Source of the DNA: JBDLSY01 sp041170585 | GTDB taxonomy: Bacteria > Pseudomonadota > Gammaproteobacteria > Burkholderiales > Burkholderiaceae_C | NCBI GenBank assembly: GCA_041170585.1 | Contig: JBEDNN010000043.1 | Coordinates: 1 to 25,787 of the forward strand | Direction: 5' to 3' | Length of the DNA: 25,787 nt | Shown: piece after piece, positions 7,059-14,671 of the stretch | Layout: each line of letters begins with the position of its first letter | How positions within the stretch are numbered: position 1 is the stretch's first letter | Made by a program: the position numbers and the translations under genes | The notes under the pieces: model-generated | The model's database searches: none | The model's input: only the letters and a program-made list of their open reading frames with translations | Told to the model about the DNA's origin: nothing

Positions 7059-7827
7059 TTCATTAAAAGATACCCCTCACTTATCTTTAGAAACAAATAC
7101 CTCTCATGAAGAGAGTTTAATGTCTCACTTAGTTGAGTTACGCAGCCGATTAATGAAAGCCAGTTTAGCAGTTATTACTATATTTATTGTATTGATGATT
7201 TTTCCTGGTCAGCAGGCTATATTTAATCTGTTATTTAGCCCAATGGTAGGTGCTTTGGCAGCCAATGGCAGTAAAATAATTGTAACTAATCCAACGGATT
7301 CTTTTTTAATTCCGATCAAATTATTATTTTTAGTTGCTTTTTTAGGTGGATTGCCCTTTATTTTTTACCAAATATATGCTTTTGTTGCTCCTGGTTTATA
7401 TAGAACTGAAAAGCATTTAGTGTTGCCAGTCATCATTTCATCAACTATATTATTTTTTTGCGGTACAGCATTTTGTCACTTCATAGTATTTGCTAAGGTA
7501 TTTGTATTTTTCAGAGAGGTTGCCCCTACTAGCGTAAGCTATATGCCTGATATTGCTAAAGTATTTAACTTTGTCATTACATTATTTTTAGCTTTTGGAA
7601 TTACTTTTGAAATACCTGTTGTGGTTGTTTTATTGGTACGATTGGGTATGGTAGACCTTAGCAAATTACGTGATATTCGTAGCTACGTAATAGTAGCTGC
7701 CTTTATTATTGCTGCAATAGTTGCCCCCCCTGATGTTTTATCACAATTCATGTTAGCATTACCAATGATTGTATTGTATGAACTGGGTTTGATTGCAGCA
7801 CAATTATTAAATAAGTCTAATCGCTAA
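7051..7827 (+). CDS. tatC: Twin-arginine translocase subunit TatC
   Basis: TatC is the six-helix inner-membrane receptor for twin-arginine signal peptides. The 258-aa product shows the N-terminal motif SHLVELRSRL (residues 25-34) and the first periplasmic-loop motif FYQIYAFVAPGLYRTE (105-120), which ends in the conserved Glu. Six hydrophobic segments follow the family layout. The N-terminal cytoplasmic tail of about 24 residues is a little longer than in E. coli. The start overlaps the end of tatB by 8 bases. A 99-bp AT-rich gap separates it from the ferredoxin gene. Confidence 0.97.
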   Translation: MSDSLKDTPHLSLETNTSHEESLMSHLVELRSRLMKASLAVITIFIVLMIFPGQQAIFNLLFSPMVGALAANGSKIIVTNPTDSFLIPIKLLFLVAFLGGLPFIFYQIYAFVAPGLYRTEKHLVLPVIISSTILFFCGTAFCHFIVFAKVFVFFREVAPTSVSYMPDIAKVFNFVITLFLAFGITFEIPVVVVLLVRLGMVDLSKLRDIRSYVIVAAFIIAAIVAPPDVLSQFMLALPMIVLYELGLIAAQLLNKSNR

Positions 7828-7926
7828 TTAATAATAATTAATAATTAATAGTGACTATTAATCAATAAATAAATCTAATAAATAAACTTATTAATACCTT
7901 GAATCTTTTAAATACATCATTAACAC

Positions 7927-8502
7927 ATGACTATCTATGATGCTATTTTGACAGTTTTACCACAAACACAATGTACGCAATGTGGTTATGAAGGCTGTGC
8001 ACCTTATGCAAAAGCAATTATTGCGGGCGAAGCGGACATAAACCGTTGTCCTCCTGGTGGCGACAGTGGTGTAGTGCAGCTGTCTGCTATTACAGGTTTA
8101 AATATCAAGCCCATTGATAAAACATGTGGTGAAACAAAGCCGAGACACATTGCGATTATTGATTCTGTTCGTTGTATTGGTTGTACGCTGTGTATTGTAG
8201 CTTGCCCGGTTGATGCAATTATCGGGTCAGCCAAAGCAATGCACCGTGTCATTAATGAATCGTGTACCGGATGTGATTTATGTCTACCACCTTGCCCCGT
8301 TGATTGCATCACCATGGAACGTGTAAATGGTCATTTAGATTGGACAGTACAGGATGCTGCAACTGCAAAATTAGCACACGAAAATCGCTTAAAAAGGTTG
8401 AGTAATACTCAAGTGGCACTGACTACTAATATTAAAAGTAAAGCACAATTAGCAGCCATTGCCGCTTTAGGACGGGCAAGGGCTAGGCGTAACATTGTAT
8501 GA
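7927..8502 (+). CDS. RnfB-type ferredoxin protein (stand-alone)
   Basis: The 191-aa product has an N-terminal CxxCxxxxCx16C iron-sulfur domain (C16, C19, C24, C41) as in RnfB/RsxB. It then has two ferredoxin [4Fe-4S] motifs: C83, C86, C89, C93 and C113, C116, C119, C123. There is no N-terminal membrane helix, unlike RnfB of complete Rnf complexes, and no rnfACDGE genes nearby. Stand-alone proteins of this kind are common in Burkholderiales and usually annotated as electron transport complex subunit B; their partner is unclear. The C-terminal ~50 residues are basic and Ala-rich. It is convergent with rpmG, 34 bp away. The cluster pattern is certain, the physiological role is not. Confidence 0.9.
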   Translation: MTIYDAILTVLPQTQCTQCGYEGCAPYAKAIIAGEADINRCPPGGDSGVVQLSAITGLNIKPIDKTCGETKPRHIAIIDSVRCIGCTLCIVACPVDAIIGSAKAMHRVINESCTGCDLCLPPCPVDCITMERVNGHLDWTVQDAATAKLAHENRLKRLSNTQVALTTNIKSKAQLAAIAALGRARARRNIV

Positions 8503-8536
8503 AATTAGTTAAGTAGCAATATCAAGTGATGACTGA

Positions 8537-8692
8537 TTATTTAATTTTTGCTTCTTTATACTCTACGTGTTTACGAATGACAGGGTCAAATTTCATTAGT
8601 AACAACTTTTCTGGTTTGGTACGTTTATTTTTAGTAGTCGTATAAAAATGGCCTGTACCTGCTGTAGATTCGAGTTTGATTTTATCGCGCAT
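8537..8692 (-). CDS. rpmG: 50S ribosomal protein L33
   Basis: The minus strand encodes 51 aa beginning MRDKIKLESTAGTGHFYTTT and ending with a basic tail, the full-length L33 pattern. It has no cysteines, so it is the zinc-free form of L33. L33 is a small protein of the large ribosomal subunit near the E site. It lies 28 bp downstream of rpmB on the same strand, the usual rpmB-rpmG order, and is convergent with the ferredoxin gene. Confidence 0.96.
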   Translation of the reverse strand: MRDKIKLESTAGTGHFYTTTKNKRTKPEKLLLMKFDPVIRKHVEYKEAKIK

Positions 8693-8720
8693 TGATGACT
8701 CCGGTTATTTTAGGTTAGAA

Positions 8721-8954
8721 TTAAAGTGCGCCGCTTGAGCGTAAATCAGCCAAAACACGGTCAACGCCACGTTTTTCTAAAGTACGCAAACCAGCATTGC
8801 TTAAACGAAGAGATATAAAACGATTTTCGCTTTCAACCCAAATACGGCGCTGTTGCAAGTTAGGCAAAAAGCGGCGTTTTGTGTGATTATTAGAGTGGGA
8901 AACATTATTACCCACCATTGGGGCTTTACCAGTAACGATGCAAACACGTGCCAT
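8721..8954 (-). CDS. rpmB: 50S ribosomal protein L28
   Basis: The 77-aa product starts MARVCIVTGKAPMVGNNVSH, the standard L28 N-terminus, and keeps the KRRFLPNLQQRRIW core and the LRLSNAGLRTLEKRG segment. Length is normal. CTAGG lies about 7 nt before the ATG on the minus strand and may serve as the ribosome binding site. It is the first gene of the rpmB-rpmG pair. The promoter must lie in 8955-9386, which also holds MITE-like copy 2; I did not find an unambiguous -35/-10 pair. Confidence 0.97.
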   Translation of the reverse strand: MARVCIVTGKAPMVGNNVSHSNNHTKRRFLPNLQQRRIWVESENRFISLRLSNAGLRTLEKRGVDRVLADLRSSGAL

Positions 8955-9386
8955 ATTAACCTAGAGATAGTTGATGAAGTGGTGAACACGCAAATAGCGT
9001 ATTCATTGGGTATTTTTAATTTAAATTGAATAAACAATTTAGCACACAGTACAAATAGATATTAAGTAGCGTTGTACTGGTGTTGGTAAATAAGTTTTAA
9101 GTGTTACTACTGTTTACGTAGTAAACATACAGTACTTACATAGCTTTCAATTATAGCGTATATTTTATTTTCAGTATACTAATTTTATATTTTTTATATA
9201 TAAATATTTACACATAAATATCTATATAAATCTTTATATATAAATTAGGTAATGTTAAATTTTAACTTTTACAGTATTTATGTTGGTATATTGTCTTGTT
9301 GATTTTACTAATTATTTCTTAATTATTAAATTTCTTTTATCAGTGATATTTTAACATTACCATAAATTATTTATGCTGCGTTAATT
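8955..9386. other. gene-free 432-bp region between ridA and rpmB
   Basis: No supportable open reading frame is present. The region contains upstream sequence of rpmB (8955-9060), an AT-rich run of TATATAAATAT-like sequence (about 9180-9245), and the second 114-bp MITE-like element at 9248-9361. The 3' end of ridA follows 26 bp after that element. Confidence 0.65.
9248..9361. mobile_element. MITE-like element, copy 2 (114 bp, 8-bp target duplication)
   Basis: The element begins GGTAATGTTAAA and ends TTTAACATTACC, so the outer 12 bp are perfect inverted repeats. It is flanked by a perfect 8-bp direct repeat, ATAAATTA, at 9240-9247 and 9362-9369. Length and orientation equal copy 1 at 342-455, with about 97 of 114 bases identical; the block from about 9313 to 9335 is unchanged. 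Differences cluster in the middle third. The target duplications of both copies share TAAATTA, pointing to an AT-rich target preference. It lies just past the 3' end of ridA and upstream of rpmB. Confidence 0.9.
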
Positions 9387-9767
9387 TTATTTAGATACGA
9401 TCGCTTCTACTTCAAATTCAGCATTTTTTGGTAAGCTGGCAACGCCCACTGTTGAGCGAGCACAAAATGGCTGGGGCATTACTTCAGCCATAATTGTATT
9501 AACAACAGAGAATTGTGCCATATCAGTTACAAACAATGTCAGTTTTACCACATCGCTTAATTGTCCGCCTGTTGCAGCAATTACTGCGGTCATATTAGTA
9601 AATGCTTGTCGTACTTGAGCCTCAAAAGGTTGTACTAACTCCCCTGTTATTGGCTGCAAACCAATTTGACCTGATAAAAAAGTAATATCACCCACAGCTT
9701 GTGCTGCTTGACTGTAAGGACCTACGGCAGCGGGGGCATTGGGTGTAGAGATAATGATTTTTGGCAT
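9387..9767 (-). CDS. ridA: RidA-family enamine/imine deaminase
   Basis: RidA hydrolyses reactive enamine/imine intermediates such as 2-aminoacrylate. The 126-aa product has normal length. It shows the N-terminal APAAVGPYSQA segment, SGQIGLQP, and the C-terminal CARSTVGVASLPKNAEFEVEAI with the substrate-binding Arg104 (equivalent to R105 of E. coli RidA). The ATG at 9767 starts the canonical MPKIII N-terminus. An upstream in-frame TTG at 9803 would add 12 non-conserved residues and I reject it. No Shine-Dalgarno is visible. It appears to be a single-gene unit, as the genes on either side are over 150 bp away. Confidence 0.94.
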   Translation of the reverse strand: MPKIIISTPNAPAAVGPYSQAAQAVGDITFLSGQIGLQPITGELVQPFEAQVRQAFTNMTAVIAATGGQLSDVVKLTLFVTDMAQFSVVNTIMAEVMPQPFCARSTVGVASLPKNAEFEVEAIVSK

Positions 9768-9880
9768 ATTATTTATATATAAAAATTGATGTGTAAAAAG
9801 CAATATATAAAAATATTCATTATAAATATTAGCGTAAATTAATACTGAAAGATTATCCTAAAAGATTAATCTTGAACTAT

Positions 9881-9951
9881 ATATTTATAAGATATTTATA
9901 AGATATTTATAAGATATTTATAAAAGCAAACTGTATTTAAACTGTATTTAA
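9881..9951. repeat. two adjacent 11-bp tandem repeats
   Basis: ATATTTATAAG is repeated almost four times (9881-9923). A few bases later ACTGTATTTAA is repeated twice (about 9930-9951). Both arrays have an 11-bp period, close to one helical turn. They lie between ridA and the methyltransferase 3' end. No function is evident. Confidence 0.75.
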
Positions 9952-9969
9952 ATTATATTAATTAATTAG

Positions 9970-11226
9970 TTACGTCAAATTTAAAATCCACAGCGAAGTC
10001 ATTTCCTGCGAACGTGCAAAATACAAATCATCTTGGCTATTTAATGCCTTTGAATGTACAGGGTAAGTGTCTATTTTATCACGCACCACCAAGCCTGCAT
10101 CAGTAATCCATGAAATTAATTCATCGGGTTTACGTAACCCTAAATGTTCAGCTAAATTAGACATAATTAGCCATGCTTGTCCTTGAGGCTTTAAATATTG
10201 CCTTAGTCCATTCAAAAAAGCTCGTAGCATACGCGAATCTGGATCATAAATAGCCTGTTCTAAAGTGCTATTAGGCCGTGCTGGCAGCCAAGGCGGATTA
10301 CATACGATTAAATCGGCTTGACCATAAAGTTCTAAACAAGGAAACATATCAGTATTAATAATACTAATGTTATCATTATAACCAAGCCGTATAGCGTTTT
10401 CACAAGCACATTGAATGGCACTAACGTTAGTATCAGTCGCTATGACGCGCCGTATACCACGTTGTGCTAATAATATCGCTAATATACCTGTTCCTGTTCC
10501 AATATCAAAAGCTAAATTGACCGCAGAAGTTAAGCACGGTTTCATCATTAAATCTAAATATTCTTGACGAGTCGGTGCAAAAACGCCGTAATATGGACAA
10601 ATATTAGTGATAGCAGGTTTTGGTTGATGATTTTTTAGTAAATGGGCATTAGAAATTTGAGACAACTGTGGTATAAATACGCCTTTTTTACGCCACTCAT
10701 ACGCACTGATAATGCCCAACAACTCACGCAAAGATACTAATAACTGACCGTCATTAGAGTTGGATTCTCCGTACACTTGAGTACACGCTTCACGCCAATC
10801 AGGTGCACGGCGTAAATGAATTGCATAGTCAATATCTAGCACAATCAGTAACTTATTTAGCGTACGCGCACGTTGTGATTGTGCCAAACGGTAATGGTTA
10901 AATTTATCTTTAGGGCTAATATTAGCCCATTTTGTTTGATACTGTAACGATTTGCGGTGCTTGCGGTTTAGCGTTTTGGGTTGGCTTTGTACCCGATCAA
11001 TGCGGCGAGTCATGGCTTGTAATAATTGGCGTGCATTTTGAAAATCGCCTGTCCATACTAAGGCAACACCTTCACTGGCCAAGGAAAAAGCAGTGTCCGC
11101 CGTTAATGTATCATCAACACATTGAATTTTTTTAGGTACTGGCGATTCAACGTAACTACGCCAGTTCGCAGTTTGCAAATAATCATTTTGTAACCACGAA
11201 ACAGACGTTAAATGATGTATAGGCAT
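9970..11226 (-). CDS. Class I SAM-dependent methyltransferase (HemK/RlmG-like)
   Basis: The 418-aa product has a Rossmann-type methyltransferase domain in its C-terminal half. The SAM-binding motif is FDIGTGTGILAILLA (residues 240-254), the acidic motif is ATDTN, and NPPW (310-313) is the N-P-P-[YW] motif of amino- or ring-nitrogen methyltransferases such as HemK/PrmC, RlmG and RsmC. The N-terminal half (1-200) has no motif I recognise. YGVFAPTRQEY precedes motif I, a pattern seen in related betaproteobacterial proteins. The substrate cannot be told from sequence. I chose the ATG at 11226; an in-frame TTG at 11244 would overlap topB. It lies 10 bp downstream of topB on the same strand and is probably co-transcribed. 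Confidence 0.85.
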   Translation of the reverse strand: MPIHHLTSVSWLQNDYLQTANWRSYVESPVPKKIQCVDDTLTADTAFSLASEGVALVWTGDFQNARQLLQAMTRRIDRVQSQPKTLNRKHRKSLQYQTKWANISPKDKFNHYRLAQSQRARTLNKLLIVLDIDYAIHLRRAPDWREACTQVYGESNSNDGQLLVSLRELLGIISAYEWRKKGVFIPQLSQISNAHLLKNHQPKPAITNICPYYGVFAPTRQEYLDLMMKPCLTSAVNLAFDIGTGTGILAILLAQRGIRRVIATDTNVSAIQCACENAIRLGYNDNISIINTDMFPCLELYGQADLIVCNPPWLPARPNSTLEQAIYDPDSRMLRAFLNGLRQYLKPQGQAWLIMSNLAEHLGLRKPDELISWITDAGLVVRDKIDTYPVHSKALNSQDDLYFARSQEMTSLWILNLT

Positions 11227-11236
11227 ATTTATTAAA

Positions 11237-13990
11237 TTAATCAACAGTCAATGTTTTAGTGGCTGTTTTTTTAACAGTTACTTTTTTAACTACGGCAGTT
11301 TTTACTGTGGTTTTTGCAGTAGATTTTTTGGTATCACTGTTTTCAATAGTATTGTCTTTAGTGCTGTCTTTATTTTGAGTTGATTTTATAATTTTTTCTT
11401 GAAACTCAAAATTTGTTTTACCTGATTTATCCAATGTTAAAAACGCCTTAAATTTACGGCGAGTACGCGCACTAATAAACCCTTCTAATAAATCAGTTTT
11501 ACCTGTGATTAATAATTTATTAAGTTGTATTAAATTAATATCTTGCTGCAAAATGACTTTACCCGTTTTAAAATCACAGGCTTTAGCATGGGTATTATTA
11601 CAAACATAATTCATTGCCGTTTCAAAAATTTGCCCTGTTGTACATTTAGGACATTTACCCAAGACGGTTTGATTCGTAAAATCGGGGGACACTGCATCAT
11701 CAGTGTCTTGCCCAAAATCAAACTCTAATTTTTTGGTATTATTGTCTACATCAGCGACTAATTTCATCACTGCACTAAAAGGTCTACCCATTTTGCTACG
11801 GAAACCGTTTAAAGGCCCAATAAGACCTTTCTCTAAAAACTCTTCCATTTCAACGTACTCAAAGGTACGGCCGCCAGGGTGTTTAGGCAAACTTAAAGCA
11901 CAGTTTTGACAGGCATAGCGACGGTAGTTTTCTTGTACTGTCCCTCCACAATTCGGGCAGGGTGTTTTCATCGTTGCATAATCACCTGGGACTGTATCAT
12001 GTTCGTATTCTTTGGCACGTTTTACAATAGTTTGAGTCATATTAGCAATTTCTTGCATAAATGCTTCACGGGTAATTTCATTTTTCTCCATTAATGAGAG
12101 TTTGTGTTCCCAATTGCCCGTCATTTCAGGTTGTGTTAATTCTGTTACACCTAAACCACGTAATAAAGTCATTAATTGAAATGATTTTGCCGTTGGTAAC
12201 AACTCACGCCCCTCACGTACCAAATATTTTTCTGCTAACAAGCCTTCAATAGTGGCTGCACGGGTTGCTGGCGTACCTAAACCACGTCCGACCATGGCCG
12301 CTTTCATGTCCTCATCATCAACGAGTTTGCCTGCACCTTCCATGGCACTTAACATCGTTGCTTCACTATAACGTGCGGGCGGTTTAGTGCTTAATTCAAC
12401 CAATTTAACCGACTCTGTTTGTGCTGTTTCACTGGGGATTAAACACACTAAAGCGTTGTCAGTTGCTTGTTCTTCTTTACCGTATACCGCTAACCAACCA
12501 GGGTTAATTAACACTTTACCTTCGGTTTTAAATAAATGGCCTGCAACGTTAGTAATACGGGTAGTAATACGGGATTCTGCGGGCGGATAAAACACAGCTA
12601 TAAACCGTTTAACTACCATATCATATACTTTTGCTTCGGCTTCGGACAGTGTTTTCGGAATAGTTCCTGTAGGAATAATTGCAAAATGGTCGCTGATTTT
12701 TGCGTTATTAAAAATCTTTTTATCTGCTTTTACCCAGCCTTGATTTAAGGCCGTAGACGTGTGTGGATAGTAGCGGTCTAAATTGCCTAACTCATTCAAA
12801 ATCGTTTTTGAAGCATCAATATAATCTTCGGGTAAATGTCTACTGTCGGTTCTTGGATAAGTTAATACTTTATGCTTTTCATACAAAGCTTGAGCGATGG
12901 ACAATGTATTTTGCGCACTGAATCCAAAACGGCTGTTGCCTTCGCGTTGTAAAGTAGTTAAATCATATAAAGCAGGGGCTGCTTGACTAGTGGGTTTACT
13001 GTCTTCAGTAACACTGGCAATTTGACCCATACATTCATTGATAATTTGCTGTGCATACTTTTTATCCCATAAACGAGTACTTTTTTTCTCATTGTCTCCT
13101 TCGTCCAAAGTAATATTGGCATCATTTACTTTTTTAAACGCCGAATCAAAATAGCGTGCCGCATATTGCCCTGCGGCAACAGAAAATATACTATGAATTT
13201 CACAGTAATTGCGTGATACAAATTTGCGTATTTTTTCTTCACGCTCAACCACAATCGCTAAAGTGGGTGTCTGAACCCGCCCCACTGTTGTTAAGAAAAA
13301 TCCACCGTCTTTACTATTAAAAGCAGTCATGGCACGTGTGCCATTAATACCGACTAACCAATCGGCTTCGGCACGGCTACGGGCTGCATGTGACAAAGAT
13401 TGCATTGTTTGGTCATCACGCAGTTTGGTGAAACCTTCTTGAATGGCTTTAGGCGTCATACTTTGCAGCCAAAGCCGTTTAATAGGCTTAGTGCTATTTG
13501 AATATTGTAAAACATAGCGAAAAATCAACTCGCCTTCACGTCCCGCATCACAAGCGTTAATAATATCAGCAATATCTTTGCGTTTAATTAAACGTAACAC
13601 TGACTTTAAACGTGCCTCTGTTTTAGGAATAGGCTCTAAGTCAAAGTAAGGCGGCAACACAGGCAAATGAGTAAAAGTCCATTTTCCACGTTTTACATCA
13701 TACGCTTCAGGTGCTTTAATCGTAAGCATATGTCCGACTGCACTGGTAATGACATAACGGTCATTTTCTTGATAATCATCATACTTAGTACACCCGCCTA
13801 ATACTTTTGCTAAATCGTTCATCACAGAAGGTTTTTCAGCAATAATCAAAGTTTTAAACGTATCATCAAGCGTTGTATTGATAGCTTTAGTTTTAGTTTT
13901 TGTTTTAGTTTTTGTTTTTTTACCTTCATGGCCTACATCTACCGTATCTGTTGTGTCTGTTGTATCTGTTATGTTTGTTTTATTAGTCAT
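11237..13990 (-). CDS. topB: DNA topoisomerase III
   Basis: Type IA topoisomerases cut and pass one DNA strand, and TopB mainly decatenates. The 917-aa product is longer than E. coli TopB (653 aa). The TOPRIM domain has IIAEKPSV (E52) and DAGREGELIF (D148, R151, E152). The active-site Tyr378 lies in VLTYPRTDSRHLP. Two zinc ribbons follow: C678, C681, C694, C697 and C780, C783, C797, C805. The tail (865-917) is Lys/Thr-rich. The first 46 residues are low-complexity, with Thr-Asp repeats and an alternating Lys-Thr run (24-35) encoded by 12-bp repeats. Longer forms with zinc ribbons are normal for betaproteobacterial TopB. The methyltransferase follows after 10 bp. The gene has its own upstream region with a 16-bp palindrome. 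Confidence 0.96.
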   Translation of the reverse strand: MTNKTNITDTTDTTDTVDVGHEGKKTKTKTKTKTKAINTTLDDTFKTLIIAEKPSVMNDLAKVLGGCTKYDDYQENDRYVITSAVGHMLTIKAPEAYDVKRGKWTFTHLPVLPPYFDLEPIPKTEARLKSVLRLIKRKDIADIINACDAGREGELIFRYVLQYSNSTKPIKRLWLQSMTPKAIQEGFTKLRDDQTMQSLSHAARSRAEADWLVGINGTRAMTAFNSKDGGFFLTTVGRVQTPTLAIVVEREEKIRKFVSRNYCEIHSIFSVAAGQYAARYFDSAFKKVNDANITLDEGDNEKKSTRLWDKKYAQQIINECMGQIASVTEDSKPTSQAAPALYDLTTLQREGNSRFGFSAQNTLSIAQALYEKHKVLTYPRTDSRHLPEDYIDASKTILNELGNLDRYYPHTSTALNQGWVKADKKIFNNAKISDHFAIIPTGTIPKTLSEAEAKVYDMVVKRFIAVFYPPAESRITTRITNVAGHLFKTEGKVLINPGWLAVYGKEEQATDNALVCLIPSETAQTESVKLVELSTKPPARYSEATMLSAMEGAGKLVDDEDMKAAMVGRGLGTPATRAATIEGLLAEKYLVREGRELLPTAKSFQLMTLLRGLGVTELTQPEMTGNWEHKLSLMEKNEITREAFMQEIANMTQTIVKRAKEYEHDTVPGDYATMKTPCPNCGGTVQENYRRYACQNCALSLPKHPGGRTFEYVEMEEFLEKGLIGPLNGFRSKMGRPFSAVMKLVADVDNNTKKLEFDFGQDTDDAVSPDFTNQTVLGKCPKCTTGQIFETAMNYVCNNTHAKACDFKTGKVILQQDINLIQLNKLLITGKTDLLEGFISARTRRKFKAFLTLDKSGKTNFEFQEKIIKSTQNKDSTKDNTIENSDTKKSTAKTTVKTAVVKKVTVKKTATKTLTVD

Positions 13991-14048
13991 AATTATTTAA
14001 ACTATTTAGATGATTTAAAATATTGAAATTGGCAAATAATATTTAAGG

Positions 14049-14064
14049 TTAATAACGTTATTAA
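14049..14064. promoter_or_regulatory. 16-bp perfect palindrome upstream of topB
   Basis: TTAATAACGTTATTAA is a perfect inverted repeat 59-74 bp before the topB start. The related half TTATTAAG recurs directly after it. Position and symmetry fit an operator for a dimeric regulator, but the base composition makes palindromes more likely by chance. Confidence 0.35.
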
Positions 14065-14120
14065 GGTTATTAAGATTTTAAGCAATTTTACTAAAGTTAA
14101 ATGGTATGGCTTATTAATAC

Positions 14121-14149
14121 TAATAATAACTAATAATAACTAATAATAT
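14121..14149. repeat. 10-bp tandem repeat after dciA
   Basis: TAATAATAAC is repeated about 2.8 times just downstream of the dciA-like stop codon, in the gap before the topB start region. It looks like simple AT-rich slippage sequence. Confidence 0.75.
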
Positions 14150-14154
14150 TGGTA

Positions 14155-14598
14155 TTAATTATCAATGCCATTATTCGTACGGCTTTTAGTGTATTTTTTA
14201 ATAAAATTTAATACCTGTGTTCGTTGTTCAGCGGTAGGAATATCACGTTTTCCGTAACGCGTTTCATTGGGATTAACCCATAGTTGTTCGTATAAATGTT
14301 GTTGTAGTGCATCATTGTTTTTTTGAATACTAAAAATTAAATCACTAATTAACCAACCATTTTCAATTAAAGCATCAAGTAATTCTGGCTTAATCTGCCG
14401 TAGACGCGTGGCCATTGCTGCTGTAGTTCTTAGGTTTAATACGCCGTGGTCTAATATAATCGTGCAAGGCTCTAGCTGCATAAACCCCATTTTCTTACAC
14501 AACTGGTGTACATCAGTTTGTAGCATTTGGAATTCTTTAGCCGTTTGTAACCACGTTTTTTGGGTAAAATTCAAAATTGCTTTAGGAGTGTGCATCAT
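14155..14598 (-). CDS. DciA/DUF721-family protein
   Basis: DciA-type (DUF721) proteins help load the replicative helicase DnaB in bacteria lacking DnaC. The 147-aa product has the family core at residues 45-92: a short beta strand (CTIILDHGVLNLR), a helix with AAMATRLRQIKPELLDAL, then a strand ending SDLIFSIQ. The A-x-x-x-LRQ-x-x-P-x-L-L pattern is what I rely on. The last ~50 residues are variable. In betaproteobacteria this gene normally lies between lpxC and an M23 peptidase/secA. Here the divergent M23 neighbour is kept, 73 bp away, but lpxC and secA are not adjacent. The assignment is from a short motif, so a remote family is possible. Confidence 0.72.
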   Translation of the reverse strand: MMHTPKAILNFTQKTWLQTAKEFQMLQTDVHQLCKKMGFMQLEPCTIILDHGVLNLRTTAAMATRLRQIKPELLDALIENGWLISDLIFSIQKNNDALQQHLYEQLWVNPNETRYGKRDIPTAEQRTQVLNFIKKYTKSRTNNGIDN

Positions 14599-14671
14599 AT
14601 TTGTATTGTAAACCCATCAAGTATGGGGGATGTTGACTGCATTGTTTTTGCCAAGTTATTTAGGAGTCTGT

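Noticed and set aside
8801..9037. 78-codon minus-strand ORF overlapping rpmB
   Set aside because: It overlaps the well-supported L28 gene in another frame and has no family resemblance.
9768..9803. TTG-initiated N-terminal extension of ridA
   Set aside because: RidA proteins start at the MPKIII-type N-terminus; the extra 12 residues are not conserved and the codon is TTG.
9881..9951. possible CRISPR or iteron array
   Set aside because: The 11-bp AT-rich units are directly adjacent without spacers and no replication or cas gene is near; it is simple tandem repeat.
14630..14671. upstream ATG start for the M23 gene
   Set aside because: The ATG at 14672 has AGGAG at proper spacing; the upstream one has none and adds 14 odd residues before the membrane anchor region.
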